From Parapristionchus giblindavisi (Eukaryota > Nematoda > Chromadorea > Rhabditida > Diplogasteridae): a stretch of DNA of 64,000 nt. The notes below the pieces were generated by a model. That model was not told the DNA's origin and ran no database searches. It worked only from the letters and a program-made list of their open reading frames with translations. The position numbers and the translations under genes are program-made. Below, piece by piece: positions 46,470 to 58,789 of the stretch. The stretch spans positions 556,501-620,500 of the forward strand of contig CALSFV010000015.1 of assembly GCA_943737045.1 (NCBI GenBank), given 5' to 3'. How positions within the stretch are numbered: position 1 is the stretch's first letter; each line of letters starts with the position of its first letter.

Positions 46470-49400
46470 TTTTTCAACATTTTGCTACACTTTTTGTCGC
46501 ATGGTAGATTCTATAATGAGATAGGTTAAATAGTATAGTGATTTGATCTAGTAATCGATATGGATAAGAGAAGAAATAAATACTGAAAAAGAAAGGAAAT
46601 CGTAGCTCCCTCATCTTCTTCTCTCGAATATATCACACCATAGATGGAGTTACACAGGATGAATCTCTTATATTTCAGAACTTCAAGTGTGATTATGATA
46701 TACTTGAAGTAGACACTAGTAAAAAATGTACATTCTCTCTTTTATGTTGAAATTTTTATCGGAGATTTTCCCGTATAATCTCCTACTCGTGTAGTTTTCT
46801 TTCATTTTGTCGGTACTCTCTTATCGCAAGTATAGGCGAGCTAGGTGACTTGGGAGGACACTTGGTCGAATGATAACCGATCGGACTGGATGAGAACTAT
46901 TTGCATATTTGAGACAAGCACTATTGAATAGACAAAGTATGCAAATGGTTACAATACAGGTCGGTATTATTCATCGGTTATCAGTCGACCTAGTGCCCTT
47001 GGGTGAGGATGCAGAATGGCATTTGGACGGGGTTATTGACATATCAATTCATTAAAGAAGTTCGCCAAAGGACGTATCTTCAACAAAACTACGACGATCA
47101 TTTCTTCACAACCGAGAGGATAATGACGACGATCAGACGAGATGGCATCGGCAACATTCTGATGACGTCATCAACGAAAATGTCGAAAAGATGATTCGAC
47201 TTGTTAGAGAAATGAGAAAGGCACCTAGCACTCCGATTTGGTCTGCACTGTGGTAACGACGACAGAAACCAATTCACTATTTCACATGTCACACACTGAA
47301 TCTCGCTGCGAATACCGTATGGGAGACAATGTACATATGCATGAGGATGGTCTCTTCAACTGTGATAAAACCATTCGACGATCGACTGAAACCAATGAAC
47401 ATGCGTACTGTTATATTTGCAAAATGTACAACGTAAATAAGATAAGAAAGAGCTATAACAAGTTTCAACGCAAATTTGACATCATTTGAATGCTTAATTT
47501 GTTATTCTCGTAATCAGATTTATAGGTATTATCGGTATTGAGTCTGATCGTAAGGGCAGACAAAGAGATAACTCTCTACACTATTGATTCCAAGATAGGA
47601 AGCGACCCATCCAGTGTTAGATCAGTGATAGAGAGACCAGACGACAAGATTAGATCGATGGGCAGAGACGCAGAGAGTCATCGCGCGCGCAGAACCCCAT
47701 ATACCACCACTGTTGAGACGGGTGAAGGGCGGGGATTACTTCACGAAATGACATATATAAAAAAATTAAATTTTTTATTATTTTTTAAAATTTTATGTAA
47801 TATTATGTATTTTGTGAATTGCACAGTACCTATACTAATTTTTCTCACAGCTTTTTTATTGTTTCAAAATTTAAAATTTAAATTAATTTTGTAATTGCAT
47901 GTATAATAATTAATTGTAAGTAATTTTGGGAATTGCTCAAGATACTTGCAGTGTTTTCGCATCGCAATATGTGATCGATTATACCCTCGTGATATTGTAA
48001 CATGAGAAGTTCTCCGATGAGATATTTATTGATTTTTGTCAGAAATATCGATTATTACTTCGTTTTGATTTGGCATAAAATAATCTTACGGTATTATTAA
48101 TATATTATATGTTTGGCCATTGGTTCTATCCTTTTCGGAAGCCGAAGAAAAGTAAATTTATTGTAAAAAGTAATTTGTTCTCGATTTTCAAGGAAGTAGA
48201 ATTAGGAGATTTGGGGTGCGCTATTATCACAAAGAACTTAGGGCCTACTATGTGACATTCTGTTCTCTATTAGGTTACAGATGCCTACATACGTCGTACT
48301 CACCGAGAAAATTCTCTTACAATATGTTCCGTTTTAAGAAATTGAATTCTTATAACTGAGTTTCAGAAATTGAATTTCTTACTTTTCAAGAGAATTTTTC
48401 GGTGATATTTCTTATAATTAAGAAATTGAAAAGTAAGAAATTATAAATTTAAGTAAATTTTCTGTGTGAGTAGCAACTCATTGTCAGTGGTTACAAGACA
48501 GCGCAGTTCGGATTACGTAGTAGGGGGGGGGGGAGTTATACATTTTTATGTAGTTTTAGAATTGGTTTAGAGTTGAGTATGCACTATACTTGTACTTATC
48601 CTACATACCCACCGCTCAATATATTATAGGAACATTACTAGGATGACTAATGGAATGATCGATTGGTCTGCAGAGATGTCTGCAGATTATGCTAAGGCAC
48701 CACCTGGATATATAAGAAGATCATTCCCTTGTCCAAATCAACTCCCCACTACGTGCTTAATAAAGTCTTGTAGTGATGGCTCTCTTTGTCCAATTGCACA
48801 TTACTATAACTTATTCACGGAGATGTGATCTATAGTTTATTTTCTATGTGTATTCAATGTACTTTTGAGAACTTTCTATGTTTATTCTTATTCATACTCA
48901 TACATTGACATAAACTAATCTAATAACTGACGATTACTGCAGAATATGAAAACGATAATTTTAAGAGTATTTCAACTACCGCGTGAAAAAGAGATTAATT
49001 GATTGTGGAATTAATCGTGATGGATAAACATGGAACGAAAGTACATTGAATATGCAAATCAGTTCAGAACTTTTTGAAATATCTATCTTATCAACTGTGC
49101 CTTGATTACATATTATATGAAACGTCAAAGGATCTACGTATATTCACTTATTTATTATTTTATATTATATATTTATTTACTTATTATATATTTACCGATG
49201 TCTGGCTCCGCCTCTTTCTGGTAGACCCCATATATGTATACCGATTTTGACTCCGCCCATTTAACTTCGCGGGCTTGGACACCACATATCAACATGAACA
49301 CAACCAAAAATCTTTATTAATTAAAAAAAGACCGCCAGAGGATTTATCTTCAACAAAATCACGACGCCTTCCGACTGCCGAGTAGATTTTCCACAATGGC

Positions 49401-50150
49401 GTGTATCTTCTTCTGGCGTTGTCATCGAACACACTAAAATGCATTTGAAATTAAGTAAACGAAGGGGGTGTATTCGAATGAGCGAAGATCACGATGTAAG
49501 ATAAAGGGGACGAAAATATCAAAGTTCAACTTGAACAGACGCCGAACGAGGGGAAGACGGAAAACGTGATCAACGACTGCAAACAAAGAGAACAAAAATG
49601 AGAATATGATAATCTATGATTACATATATGCAAATTTTTGTATAATGGATTTGTGCTCGAGACAACAACGGCAAAGCACAGCGTTCTCATGACTTTCAAA
49701 GCAAGAACGACCGCTCAACATACAAACTCTCTCGAATACAATGGTCTCTCCTTTGTCTTGCTTTGGAAGGAAAATGGCTTGGACCAGAATACTGTGAAAG
49801 AGATCAAAGACTGTCTTGACGATGACATAAAGAGAGCGGAATACTAAATTCTCCATACCCTCTCACTCCGTCTGTGTCTCTGTCTCTACTAACACTAAAA
49901 GAAATGGTTAAGGAATTCCAGTAATCAGCTATGCGCAAATTCAACTAGATATAGAAATAGCAAACAGTAATTCTACAGGAACGACTCCAAGCCGTACATA
50001 GAGTAAACCCAGTGAGCCATATAATTGCCCAACACTCGGAATACTCCCTGAACGGGCATTCAGAGTCCGGTACCGTAAGTCAGAGGGGGGGGGCGCATAA
50101 TGGATACCGTAAGACACAAAGTTTATCGCAAGACAAGTAGATTAGGCGAT
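46470..50150. other. Spacer between paralogue C and the ucr-2 locus
   Basis: No gene recognised. It contains degraded copies of the family flank (GAGAAATGAGAAAGGCACC near 47210; TCCGCCCATTTAACTTCG near 49252) and two similar stretches near 47060 and 49330 (CAAAGGACGTATCTTCAAC and AGAGGATTTATCTTCAAC). Open frames of 60-118 codons are present, but none has a recognisable motif, and most overlap A/T-rich DNA. Confidence 0.5.
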
Positions 50151-50237
50151 GTTACATTTTCAAAACGGGCGCACGTCCACGTGCGTTTTTTCAGTTAGCA
50201 AAACGTACGTTTACGTACGCCCGTTTTAAAAATGTAA
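50151..50237. mobile_element. Tiny palindromic element (about 87 bp)
   Basis: GTTACATTTTCAAAACGGGCG on the left pairs with CGCCCGTTTTAAAAATGTAAC on the right. Inside, CACGTCCACGTG and GTACGTTTACGTAC form further small palindromes. No clear target duplication. Confidence 0.65.
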
Positions 50238-50262
50238 CACAGTTAGATACAAAGACTACTAT

Positions 50263-50556
50263 AACACATAATGGCGGCCGTAAGACATAGTGGCTACCGT
50301 AACACGCAATAGCTACCATAGCACAAACGAGCTACCGTAAACCGCAAGAGCTACCGTAACATGCAATAGCTACCGTAACATGCAATAGCTACCGTAACAC
50401 GCAAGAGCTACCGTAACACGCAAGGGCTATTGTAAGACGCAAGAGCTACCGTAACACGCATTAGCTACCGTAAGACGCCAGAACTACCGTACCACGCAAG
50501 AACTACCGTAACACGCAAGAACTACCGTAACACGCAAGAGCTACCGTAACACACAA
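50263..50556. repeat. 19-bp minisatellite CTACCGTAACACGCAAGAG
   Basis: About fifteen degenerate copies of CTACCGTAACACGCAAGAG (variants CATGCAATAG, GACGCCAGAA). The unit contains TACCGTA, the reverse complement of the TACGGTA word found at many splice donors in this window. Confidence 0.93.
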
Positions 50557-50992
50557 AGTCTAAGGCATGGTTGAGTTTACGGTTAGACAGATACCTTATT
50601 GAAGATGGCGATGAATCTGGTAGATGATGGGCAGATGGGTAGATGAGATGATAGACAGTCGACCTTCGATGGTACGGGAGACCGAGAACACAAGAGGAGA
50701 TAGAAGATAGTAGCACGGAGGGGGCAAACGCATAAACGCAAACGCAAACGGCAAAGGCAAGGCAAGGCAAACGCAAACGGGGCAATCGATTTATGAGAAA
50801 TTTAATTGACGAGAATATCACTCTATCTCTCCTTAAATAATTGCAAAGCATCTTTTCATATTGTTTCACGACAACAGAAGGACGAAAAGAAACGTGGGAA
50901 GATATCACATACAAAGCACCCCATAGATCCTAATATAACTAATTGTTAGATTGACTATAACCCAAGAGGATGATCATGACCTTTCTCACCAT

Positions 50993-51254
50993 ATGCGTCT
51001 ATCTCCATCTACACTCCATTCATCTTCATTTAGTGAAGCTATGTCTCCGATTGATTCAAGTATATATGGATGTAATATAGGATGCGACTATTCAATTCAT
51101 TCCTTTATTTGTTCTTCTCTTATCGGATTCATGATCGGAGTCGTCGTTGGACTAATGCTTACAGAGGTATCTATCATCTTCTCGAATGTTTTCAAATATC
51201 AATTCTGATTTTCAGCCAAAGAAATGTCTTCCTACTTATTTTTTTCGAATGTAA
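50993..51254 (+). CDS. Small single-pass membrane protein, unknown (possibly 3' part of a larger gene)
   Basis: Two exons: 50993-51166 and 51216-51254 (intron GTATCT...TTTTCAG), giving 70 residues if the ATG at 50993 is the start. One clear membrane segment (FICSSLIGFMIGVVVGLML) is followed by a short basic tail (PKKCLPTYFFRM). An AATAAA signal at 51311-51316, 57 bp after the stop, supports a real 3' end. The frame is open upstream of the ATG to about 50951, where a possible TTGTTAG acceptor lies, so 5' exons may be missing. It sits about 420 bp before the ucr-2 start on the same strand; co-transcription is possible but not shown. Product not recognised. Confidence 0.5.
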
Positions 51255-51677
51255 TTTTATTATTTCGAGTTCTTCGTTATCTTCAACGTCGTGATGCATA
51301 ATATTCTATCAATAAACGTTCATATTGTTTAAATTTCACTTCGAGTGAACTATTGTATTTCAATTGTAAAACAAGTTGTAGTCACATTCTGATTAAAATA
51401 CTTCATTTCATAACTTGTACTATTTGTTCATGCAAACCAAATTTTTAAATTAATGATATTTAAAACATTTTTAATTAACATTTCAATTTGTAATACAATT
51501 AGTTCGCGATAGATCTCAAGAACATTTCTCAAACCTCGTCTACAGTAATCTCTTCCACAAGTGTTAAAATTTTTCACGTTATTTTCAGAACCTCGTTTAT
51601 TTCGATTAATTACTGTTTAATGATTCGTAATTTTCTATAATAATATTGTAATTGATATAGGGTACCTGCCGGTTGAG

Positions 51678-52924
51678 ATGCTCTCTCGTTTGTCCATCCG
51701 CGCTCAGTCTTCAGCTGCTGGTAATACTTAAAAAAAACTTTTCCTTGGTTATTAATCAGTTGTTCAGCTGCTGCAGCACCAAACACATTGGCATCGGCCT
51801 TTGATCTTCGTAGTTCTCGTCTCACATCTGGATTGAGCGTAACCTCCGTCGATCTCAATCAACCCATCGCTCATCTATCCATCGCTTTCCGGTTAGTTTG
51901 TCGATTCATTCCCATAATTCATGAAGACGTGTACATTTATGAATACGTAATTATGAAATAGTGAGATATCCTACTGGCTCTTTCCTCCTAAAACCCATAT
52001 CTCACCGATTTGCCTTGTTTACGGAGATCCATCAAAAGACACAGATAAATCCCATCCCGGTTGCTTCGATTGAAGGAATACATTATTATTAATATTATTA
52101 TATATTTGCAGTGCTGGATCTCGTCATCAGAGTGCAATCGAAGCTGGATTCGCCCATCGTCTTCGGAATGCTATTGGTGGAGATTCTCGTCGTGCTAAGG
52201 GACTCACTATGCTCTGGCAGGTATGCACTTTGTGTTTATACGATTAATAATATTAAATATTATTATTATTATTATCCTGTCGGCATACTAAATGCAGAGG
52301 GGCCAAAACAAGGGGAATCGTATTATCCACGAGATCTATCCTTTCGGGAGAATAGTCCTACCGACCACATCGCAGAGTCAAAAGAATCAGAAGAATTAAA
52401 ACGATTAATCATTATCTTATTATTGCAAACGAAACGTTTTTACTTATAAAGAGACTGTTATTCGAAATGAAAGCAATGTCATAGTATTCATCATACGTGG
52501 GTGGTATTATCGTTAGCGAAATCAATATAATGCCATAGTATTGATTGCACTTATTACAGGCTGGAGCCATCGGTGCTGATGTAAAGACCACAGTCGATCG
52601 AGAGAACATCATTCTCTCAATGAGCTTCGTATGTCATTTAGTTATCGATTGATTCATTCAAATCAATATTGATTACTATCCAATACGAAATCGTTTAAAT
52701 GTTTCAAAATACGTTTTTAAAACAATTAAATACATGTTTATATTGTTCAGCCTCGTTCTCATACATCTCTCGGTGCTTCACTTCTTTCTGAACTCGCCCA
52801 ACCTTCACTTGAAGCATGGGAGCTCGATGATACGCTTGATCTACTCAAGGTGACGTCACTAGATTATCGATTAGTAATCTTATATATATTCCCCATCTCC
52901 AAGCGTTCATTTGAAGGAATAAAA

Positions 52925-52961
<37 letters not shown>

Positions 52962-55900
52962 GTTATTATTATTATTATTATTATTGTTATTATTATTATT
53001 ATTATTATTATTAATATATAGTTTGCAGTCTGATGTTGCCAATCTCAGCACTTATGAACGCGTCAACCAACTCCTTCACGAAGCTGCTTACAGGTTTTAG
53101 TTTTATTTAATTGTCTATGTTCATAAGGCTAAAGCTAATCTACAAGCTACGAGCATAGGTCGAAAAGTATGTTGCAAAGTACCAAGCCTGACCGCATTTT
53201 GAGCCAAAATTTCACGAAAATCGAAAAACCTGACCGCATTTTGAATCAAATTTGCCAAAATTCGAGAAACCTGACCGTATTTTGAAATTCGATGACCTTT
53301 TACGATGATGATTGATGTGTATTTTTTTACGTTTTGAATAAATTAAAAGTCATTTGAAACACGTTATTTTGGCCAATGATTAAAGATGTAACATAATAGG
53401 AATAATATTAATTACCTATTATTAAACAGTTTATATGTTTCAGAAATGGTGGTCTTGCTCAGTCACCATACGCTGGACCACACAACGTTGGATCGGTCCA
53501 CTTCTCGAAGATCCAAGATTACGCTGCATCGAGACTCGTAAGTCTCGAATATCGATTGATTTATTGATTGATCAAATTATTGATTTATTGATTGATTTAT
53601 TGATTATCGATTGATTGGCTGTTGTTTAGGTAGCCTCGGAATGTGCTGTAGTCGGAGTGAATGTCGACCATGGAGAACTCCAATCGTTCTTTGCTGAGAA
53701 GGCCTTCATTCAGGAGTCGAAGAATAGAAAGGAACAAGGTATTACTTTATATTATTAATTTTATTTTTTAAATATTTTAATTATATTTGAACAACTTTAT
53801 CAACTGATTAGGGTGATAGGTCAGCTGGGTTGACATTAGGGTTAACTATATTCAATTTCATATTATTTAATTAATTCGAACAGTTTCTTACCCTGCTCTA
53901 CTATGAAAACAATATTGATTGGTGTCATAGGTCAAAAGTGTGTTACTATGAAGCCTGGCCGCATTTTTAGGATTTAAAAGAATCTTTTGAAAATCTGTAA
54001 TGGCAATCATATTCAGTTGTCTATGAAAAAGCTATTCGACCTATCATGGGTGCATTGTAGTATACATCGGTAAATAGATAGGATATATTCGTACTTTGTA
54101 TCTGTATTTGGCTAGACGTCGTGCATATTGTATTATCTTATCGTTCTTTCGACTTCTAAATATACCTGTCTATGCATACTTTGGAGCGCAAGTACTGTAG
54201 TGTTGTTGTCTGATTGAGTACTGAAGTACTGTACATTAATTGTATATATGTTATGATGATTGCTTATATTTTACTTTATGAGTCATAATAATATTTATTT
54301 TTGTTTTATTTCAGCAGCCTCGACCTATCATGGTCACGGTGAGGCTCGTCGTGAGGGATGCGCATCTGGTGCAGCGGTTGCTGTCGCTGGAGAAGCGCCT
54401 TCACTCGCTGCAGACGCCAAGGCACTCCTTGCTGGCGCCGTTGTTGCGCAGATCGCGCAGAAGGGTCAGTTTGTGCATACAGCGACTTGTTATTGAGATT
54501 GATAAAGTATTGATTGGACGGGGAGAATTGTACAAATCTCAATTAAGTTACTTTAAAATATATATTGAATATTTTAGAGCTGAAGTCATCGTCTATCGTG
54601 TATTCTCCATATTCTGATTCGGGTCTTTTTGGATTCTACATGGAAGGAAAGGCTGATGTTTCTTTCGCATCTCAAATCAAGGCCAATGTTTCCGCTCTCA
54701 AGTAAGATATTCTCCTATTCCAATCGATTATCATACACCTACAGTATACCTTCTTCTTGGATGAACTAATCAATATCATACGGTATAATATAGTGGTAAT
54801 CAATAATATATCTTATCAGGACCCTCGATTCTAAGGTCGATGAGTCATCATTGAAGGCAGCTAAAGCTGCAGCCAAGGTTGCTCTATTGAATAGAGCTGA
54901 TAAGGGAGAAGAGGTATACACATATTATATATTATTATTAATAATAGTATTGATAATAATAATAGTAATGCTTTATTATGCGGGTACGTAATGAACATTA
55001 CATATTAGGACACTAGTTGGGTACATAATTTGTTATGCTACAACTGGGTAGGATAAAAATATCTTTTTATTTTTTTTTATTTTTCAGCTCTATTCAATAG
55101 AGATTATAGCCATACATGACTATGGTCTGGTAGAACAGTATTATAATAAATACTAAAATGAGAATTAGTAGTATTTATACGCGAATACGTTCAAAATCAC
55201 CATTCTATAACTGTTATAATTGGTTGATATATGTTGTAAAAGAACACCATGCCAGAGCCCTAGACCAAACGAAGTCTCTTATAAATTAGTTATAACTGAA
55301 TGAGAATTTCATTCATTATGAAAGTAAATAATGAATAATCAGTTATATTCTTTGCAGCTCGCCTCATCACTGGCAGCATCCGTCCTCTCTCCATCCAAGG
55401 ATCTTCATACCCCATCTGATCTAGCTACCATCATTGACTCCATCTCTATCAATGATGCTAAGGAGGTATTGTACACATTTATTTTGTATTTATTTATTTA
55501 TTTACATATATTACTTATTTTATTTATCAAATGAGCGATACAGTCGAAACAAGAGAAGAAATAATAAATTGCATACTAAGAACTCTCGAATAGTATGGTC
55601 TCCTTGTGTTCTGATCTTTGGTGATCTTGTGTTATCGATCATCCCTTTACCTGTATAAAAACCGATCATCCCATACGGTTTGTGTTCGATAAGGAAAGCA
55701 ATTTGAGAATAGCTATTCATATTGTGCTTGTTAGTTTGTTCTATGAGTAAATGATATCACATTCCATATGGAAAACTTTAATGAGGACTTGTTTATAGGT
55801 ATTTTAGAGATAACATTATATTAATATTGTTATTATTTTCCATATTCACTCACGTACTCATGGGAACAAATGAGGGATTCTATTAGTCATATAAAATAAT

Positions 55901-56138
55901 AATAATAATACTTTATGCATAAAATTACATATTATACACATATAGGAAAAAGGTTGAATACATAATTTACTATGACACAACTGGGTAGCATAAAATAATA
56001 TATGTTTAATCTTAGATCGATCGATAATATCTTTAATTAATCGATAATTGTGTTGAGGTCGCCCGTAACGCTGGAGCTCGTTTGTCACTTGGAGCCATCG
56101 GAAACATTCGACACGTACCGTATCTTGATGAGTGCTAA
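51678..56138 (+). CDS. ucr-2: Cytochrome b-c1 complex core protein 2 (ubiquinol-cytochrome c reductase, M16 peptidase-like)
   Basis: Structural core subunit of mitochondrial respiratory complex III. Thirteen exons: 51678-51720, 51768-51891, 52112-52220, 52560-52628, 52751-52849, 53029-53093, 53444-53537, 53630-53738, 54315-54464, 54578-54701, 54820-54913, 55358-55465, 56058-56138. They total 1269 nt, 422 residues, as expected for the family (about 420-450). Seen: a Ser/Arg-rich N-terminus (MLSRLSIRAQSS), a typical mitochondrial presequence; LTSGLSVTSVDLNQPIAHLS and FRAGSRHQ of the first M16 fold; YAGPHNVGSV; VVGVNVDHGEL; STYHGHGEAR at the second fold; a C-terminus ending VPYLDEC. No HXXEH zinc motif is seen, as usual for core 2 proteins. 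Introns hold MITEs (53154, 53926) and an (ATT)n run, with exons intact. The last acceptor is GAG-type (TGTTGAG), unusual but needed for the conserved C-terminus. Confidence 0.94.
52923..53014. repeat. (ATT)n microsatellite in a ucr-2 intron
   Basis: About thirty ATT triplets with two GTT interruptions, ending shortly before the exon at 53029. Confidence 0.95.
53154..53300. mobile_element. MITE of the 'ATAGGTCGAA' family in a ucr-2 intron
   Basis: Begins CATAGGTCGAAAAGTATG. Contains CCTGACCGCATTTTGA twice, matching the inverse of the 1511-1622 copy. The right end is degraded. Confidence 0.55.
53926..54046. mobile_element. MITE of the 'ATAGGTCGAA' family, second copy in ucr-2
   Basis: CATAGGTCAAAAGTGTG on the left and AGCTATTCGACCTATCATG on the right are inverted; CCTGGCCGCATTTTTAGGA lies inside. 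It is in the intron before the exon at 54315. Confidence 0.55.
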
Positions 56139-57187
56139 TCGATTTATTGATTGATAGGTCAAACAATATATTGATTGATTAATTGATCCATCTCTATTGT
56201 ATCATGTAGTGCACTCGAGAATTTTGTAGAGAAAGATGATAAACAGTTTATATTATTGATTAGCAATGACATGTGACTATTGATTGTTTCTATTCTGGTA
56301 TATAAATAGTGTGTGTGTGTGTTATTTGTATATATGTGAATAGAAGAAGACGAAGAGAAAGTGTACTGTGGTTATGTCCAAATGTCCTATCTCACTCGGT
56401 TTGTCTCTCTCAATCTCCCATACTCTCTCTCTCATTCTCTCCTCTTATCCCCTTTCTAGATGGTTGTTTATGTCGTTGGATTCATTCTATCCGTTCCTTG
56501 GCTCTGTCATACTCTGTCTTATGCCGTCCTCTAAGTTATCCTTGACTAGCTCTTCTATTTTTGAGAAAGAAAGTCATTTTTATAATGTGCTGTGCGAGGA
56601 GATGAAGAGATTCCGTGACGAGAATATAAAACACTATCTCAGAGACTGGGATATTTTTTGGTATCGACGAAAAATTTTTCTGTTTTATGTATGATAATTA
56701 CAGGCTCAATAAGTGAAGTTCACTGGTACTTGGAAATTTCTTCCAATTGAAAATTCGCTTCAGGGGGTGACCACACAACGATTTGGCGCGTTTTCCTAAA
56801 AGGTTTATTTCGAATCCAATCGATGCGGGAGTGGACGCAATCGATTCCTTAGCTAATTCTAAGAAACTATTGTCAAGGGGAGTTTTTCGATCAACGGTCA
56901 ACGGAGGCTGGAATTTTGAATTTTCGAAAAAAAATTTCACATTTAATTAATTTTCACTATTTTGGTACAACAACCCTACGTTTTTTTATTTGCTTAATCG
57001 CTTCTAAATATCATAACACAGCTTCAGTTTAAAAATCATAATTTTTTTAAAATACGATTACGGTGAATAAATCATTTTTATAATGAAGTCTTGAATTATG
57101 GTGTGGCACCTACAGTATCCCGAATTGATAAATTTAGAAATCTGGTAGTTTTAAACATATTTTATCGCTGTTCTTGGCATGACTAAG
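56139..57187. other. 3' flank of ucr-2
   Basis: AT-rich with a (GT)n run near 56310 and CT-rich DNA near 56400-56450. No recognised gene; the short open frames look random. Confidence 0.5.
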
Positions 57188-57471
57188 GTATACGACTACT
57201 CCGCGTCTTCGGAGTGCACCTGCACGGTACAGTGCTGGCAAATATTCTACAATATTTTGGTTTTTCAACAATAACTTTCTTCGCAGTCAACCGTTTCTCT
57301 TTATTTTTTAGTATGTTTGTATAGATGATAAAAAGGTATAGTGATCCAATTTTTATCGATATTGGATCACAAACAACGAAATAGTGATCAATTTACGAAA
57401 AAATGCCAATTTTCATCGACATCAGCACCTGGGCACAGGTGCACTCCGAAGACGGGGAGTAGTCGTATACC
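57188..57471. mobile_element. Inverted-repeat element (about 284 bp)
   Basis: GGTATACGACTACTCCGCG with GTCTTCGGAGTGCACCTG on the left is mirrored by CAGGTGCACTCCGAAGACGG and GGAGTAGTCGTATACC on the right (arms about 37 bp, few mismatches). AT-rich interior, no ORF. Target duplication not resolved. Confidence 0.7.
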
Positions 57472-57685
57472 GAGAGAAAAGGGAAGAGGGAGAAGGAGAG
57501 AAAAGGAAGAGGGAGAGGGAGAGGGAGAGAGTAAGAGATAGAAAAGTAAACTACGTTATGGTTTAATGTTTGTGTTAGAGATTGTCTTAAACTGGACAAT
57601 TCCATCTTCGGTTACATAAATAGTATTGTAAGCAAGAAGAAATGTTGCTATCTCTCTCTCTCGCCCTAACATCATATCTCGCAAC

Positions 57686-57995
57686 CAGGGCTGGGACAGA
57701 AAATTATTATTTTTCTGAAAACAGAAAACAGAAATTTCTGTTTTCAAAAAGCAGAAAAAAAACAGAAAATTCAGAAAAAAAAACAGAAAAAATCATAAAA
57801 TCATTGATTTGCCTTATTTTCATAATGTTTTTATTAGTTTGGTTGCAAAACCAATTTCGCATACATTTTTATCGAGGCGCCAGCGAAAAACAACAAAATA
57901 GCAACATAGAATCGAAACGATGATACCGGCTTCATTCGACTATCTCCACCACCGAGATACCAAAGCCCGATCATGAAATTTTCGGCCGCACTATA
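57686..57995. mobile_element. Truncated copy of the hAT-like element at 39449
   Basis: Begins CAGGGCTGGGACAG and follows the 39449 copy through the CAGAAAA repeats to GATCATGAAATTTTCGGCCG. It is cut at a TA where the mariner-like sequence starts; the missing right half was not found downstream. Confidence 0.75.
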
Positions 57996-58780
57996 CAGGG
58001 TGGGCATTAATTATTGCGACACCGTAAAAAACTAAATAACTTTTTTCAAAAAAATCGAGTTCCGTTCAAATATGTACCAGACAATCTTCAATCATGTTGG
58101 AATACAATAAAACAGTCATAGCTCGATTCTGCCTCCATTGGTGTTTATGACGTCCTTGAGAAGGGAGAGGTACGCGGGTGTTCGATCACTCCTTCTACAA
58201 GACTGCAAGCCGTCTACTGCCCCCAGAGTCGCCGAATGCTTACTACGGACCCCCAGAGTGCTAACTGCAATGGTCGGATTGTCCATACCATCTCCCAACT
58301 CATATAAAGTAATTGTTTTGACCAGAATGTGCGCCTCCGTGGAGACACACCTGGTTTTTCAGAATCCGGGCGCCAAGATCGAAAAGAGGTGCTACGTAGA
58401 GAAGATAGTCAAGGACGCCCAGCTCCCCCGGAGCCGTTCCCACTTCGGAAATTCATCGTGGACCTTTGAGAATGATGGAGCGCTACTTTATATGACAAAG
58501 TTCGTTAATGCGTGGTGAAAAGAGCAGTTTCTCGACTTCATTCGTGGAGATTGGTGGGTGCCTTCTCGCCCGATCTCAGCTCCCTGGTCTACTCACTCTG
58601 GGGTACCTTGGATGATAAGACCTGGGCTACACCCCACACAAATCTGAGGTCCCTGAAGAAAATCTTGTAGAAGGAGTGATCGATGATAGACACCACTTAC
58701 CTGCGTGTTTTGACACCCGCGTACCTCTCCCTTCTCAAGGACGTCATAAACACCAATGGAGGCGAGAAAATGAAGAGACC
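57996..58780 (+). mobile_element. Mariner/Tc1-like element remnant
   Basis: Starts CAGGGTGGGCATTAATTATT after TA (57994-57995). Inside lies a decayed DDE transposase (58320-58700). The segment GATTCTGCCTCCATTGGTG to about 58180 recurs inverted at about 58704-58768, so the right end is again a fold-back of the left. The outer right boundary was not found. Confidence 0.7.
58320..58700 (+). pseudogene. Mariner/Tc1-like transposase pseudogene
   Basis: The frame reads THLVFQNPGAKIEKRCYVEK, then LPRSRSHFGN, SSWTFENDGALL and a stop at 58518. This block pattern (LVFV..GVKIN..., HFGN..WTFQQDGAPAH) is the catalytic core of Tc1/mariner-type transposases. The expected histidine after the second Asp (DGAPAH) is lost (DGALLY). 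Downstream, DFIRG and further degraded pieces continue in shifted frames. Not functional. Confidence 0.75.
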
Positions 58781-58789
58781 GAGGTCTCT

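Noticed and set aside
48643..48828. 61-codon plus-strand frame (MTNGMIDWSAEMSADYAK)
   Set aside because: Looks somewhat protein-like, but it is isolated, with no splice partners or family match that I can name.
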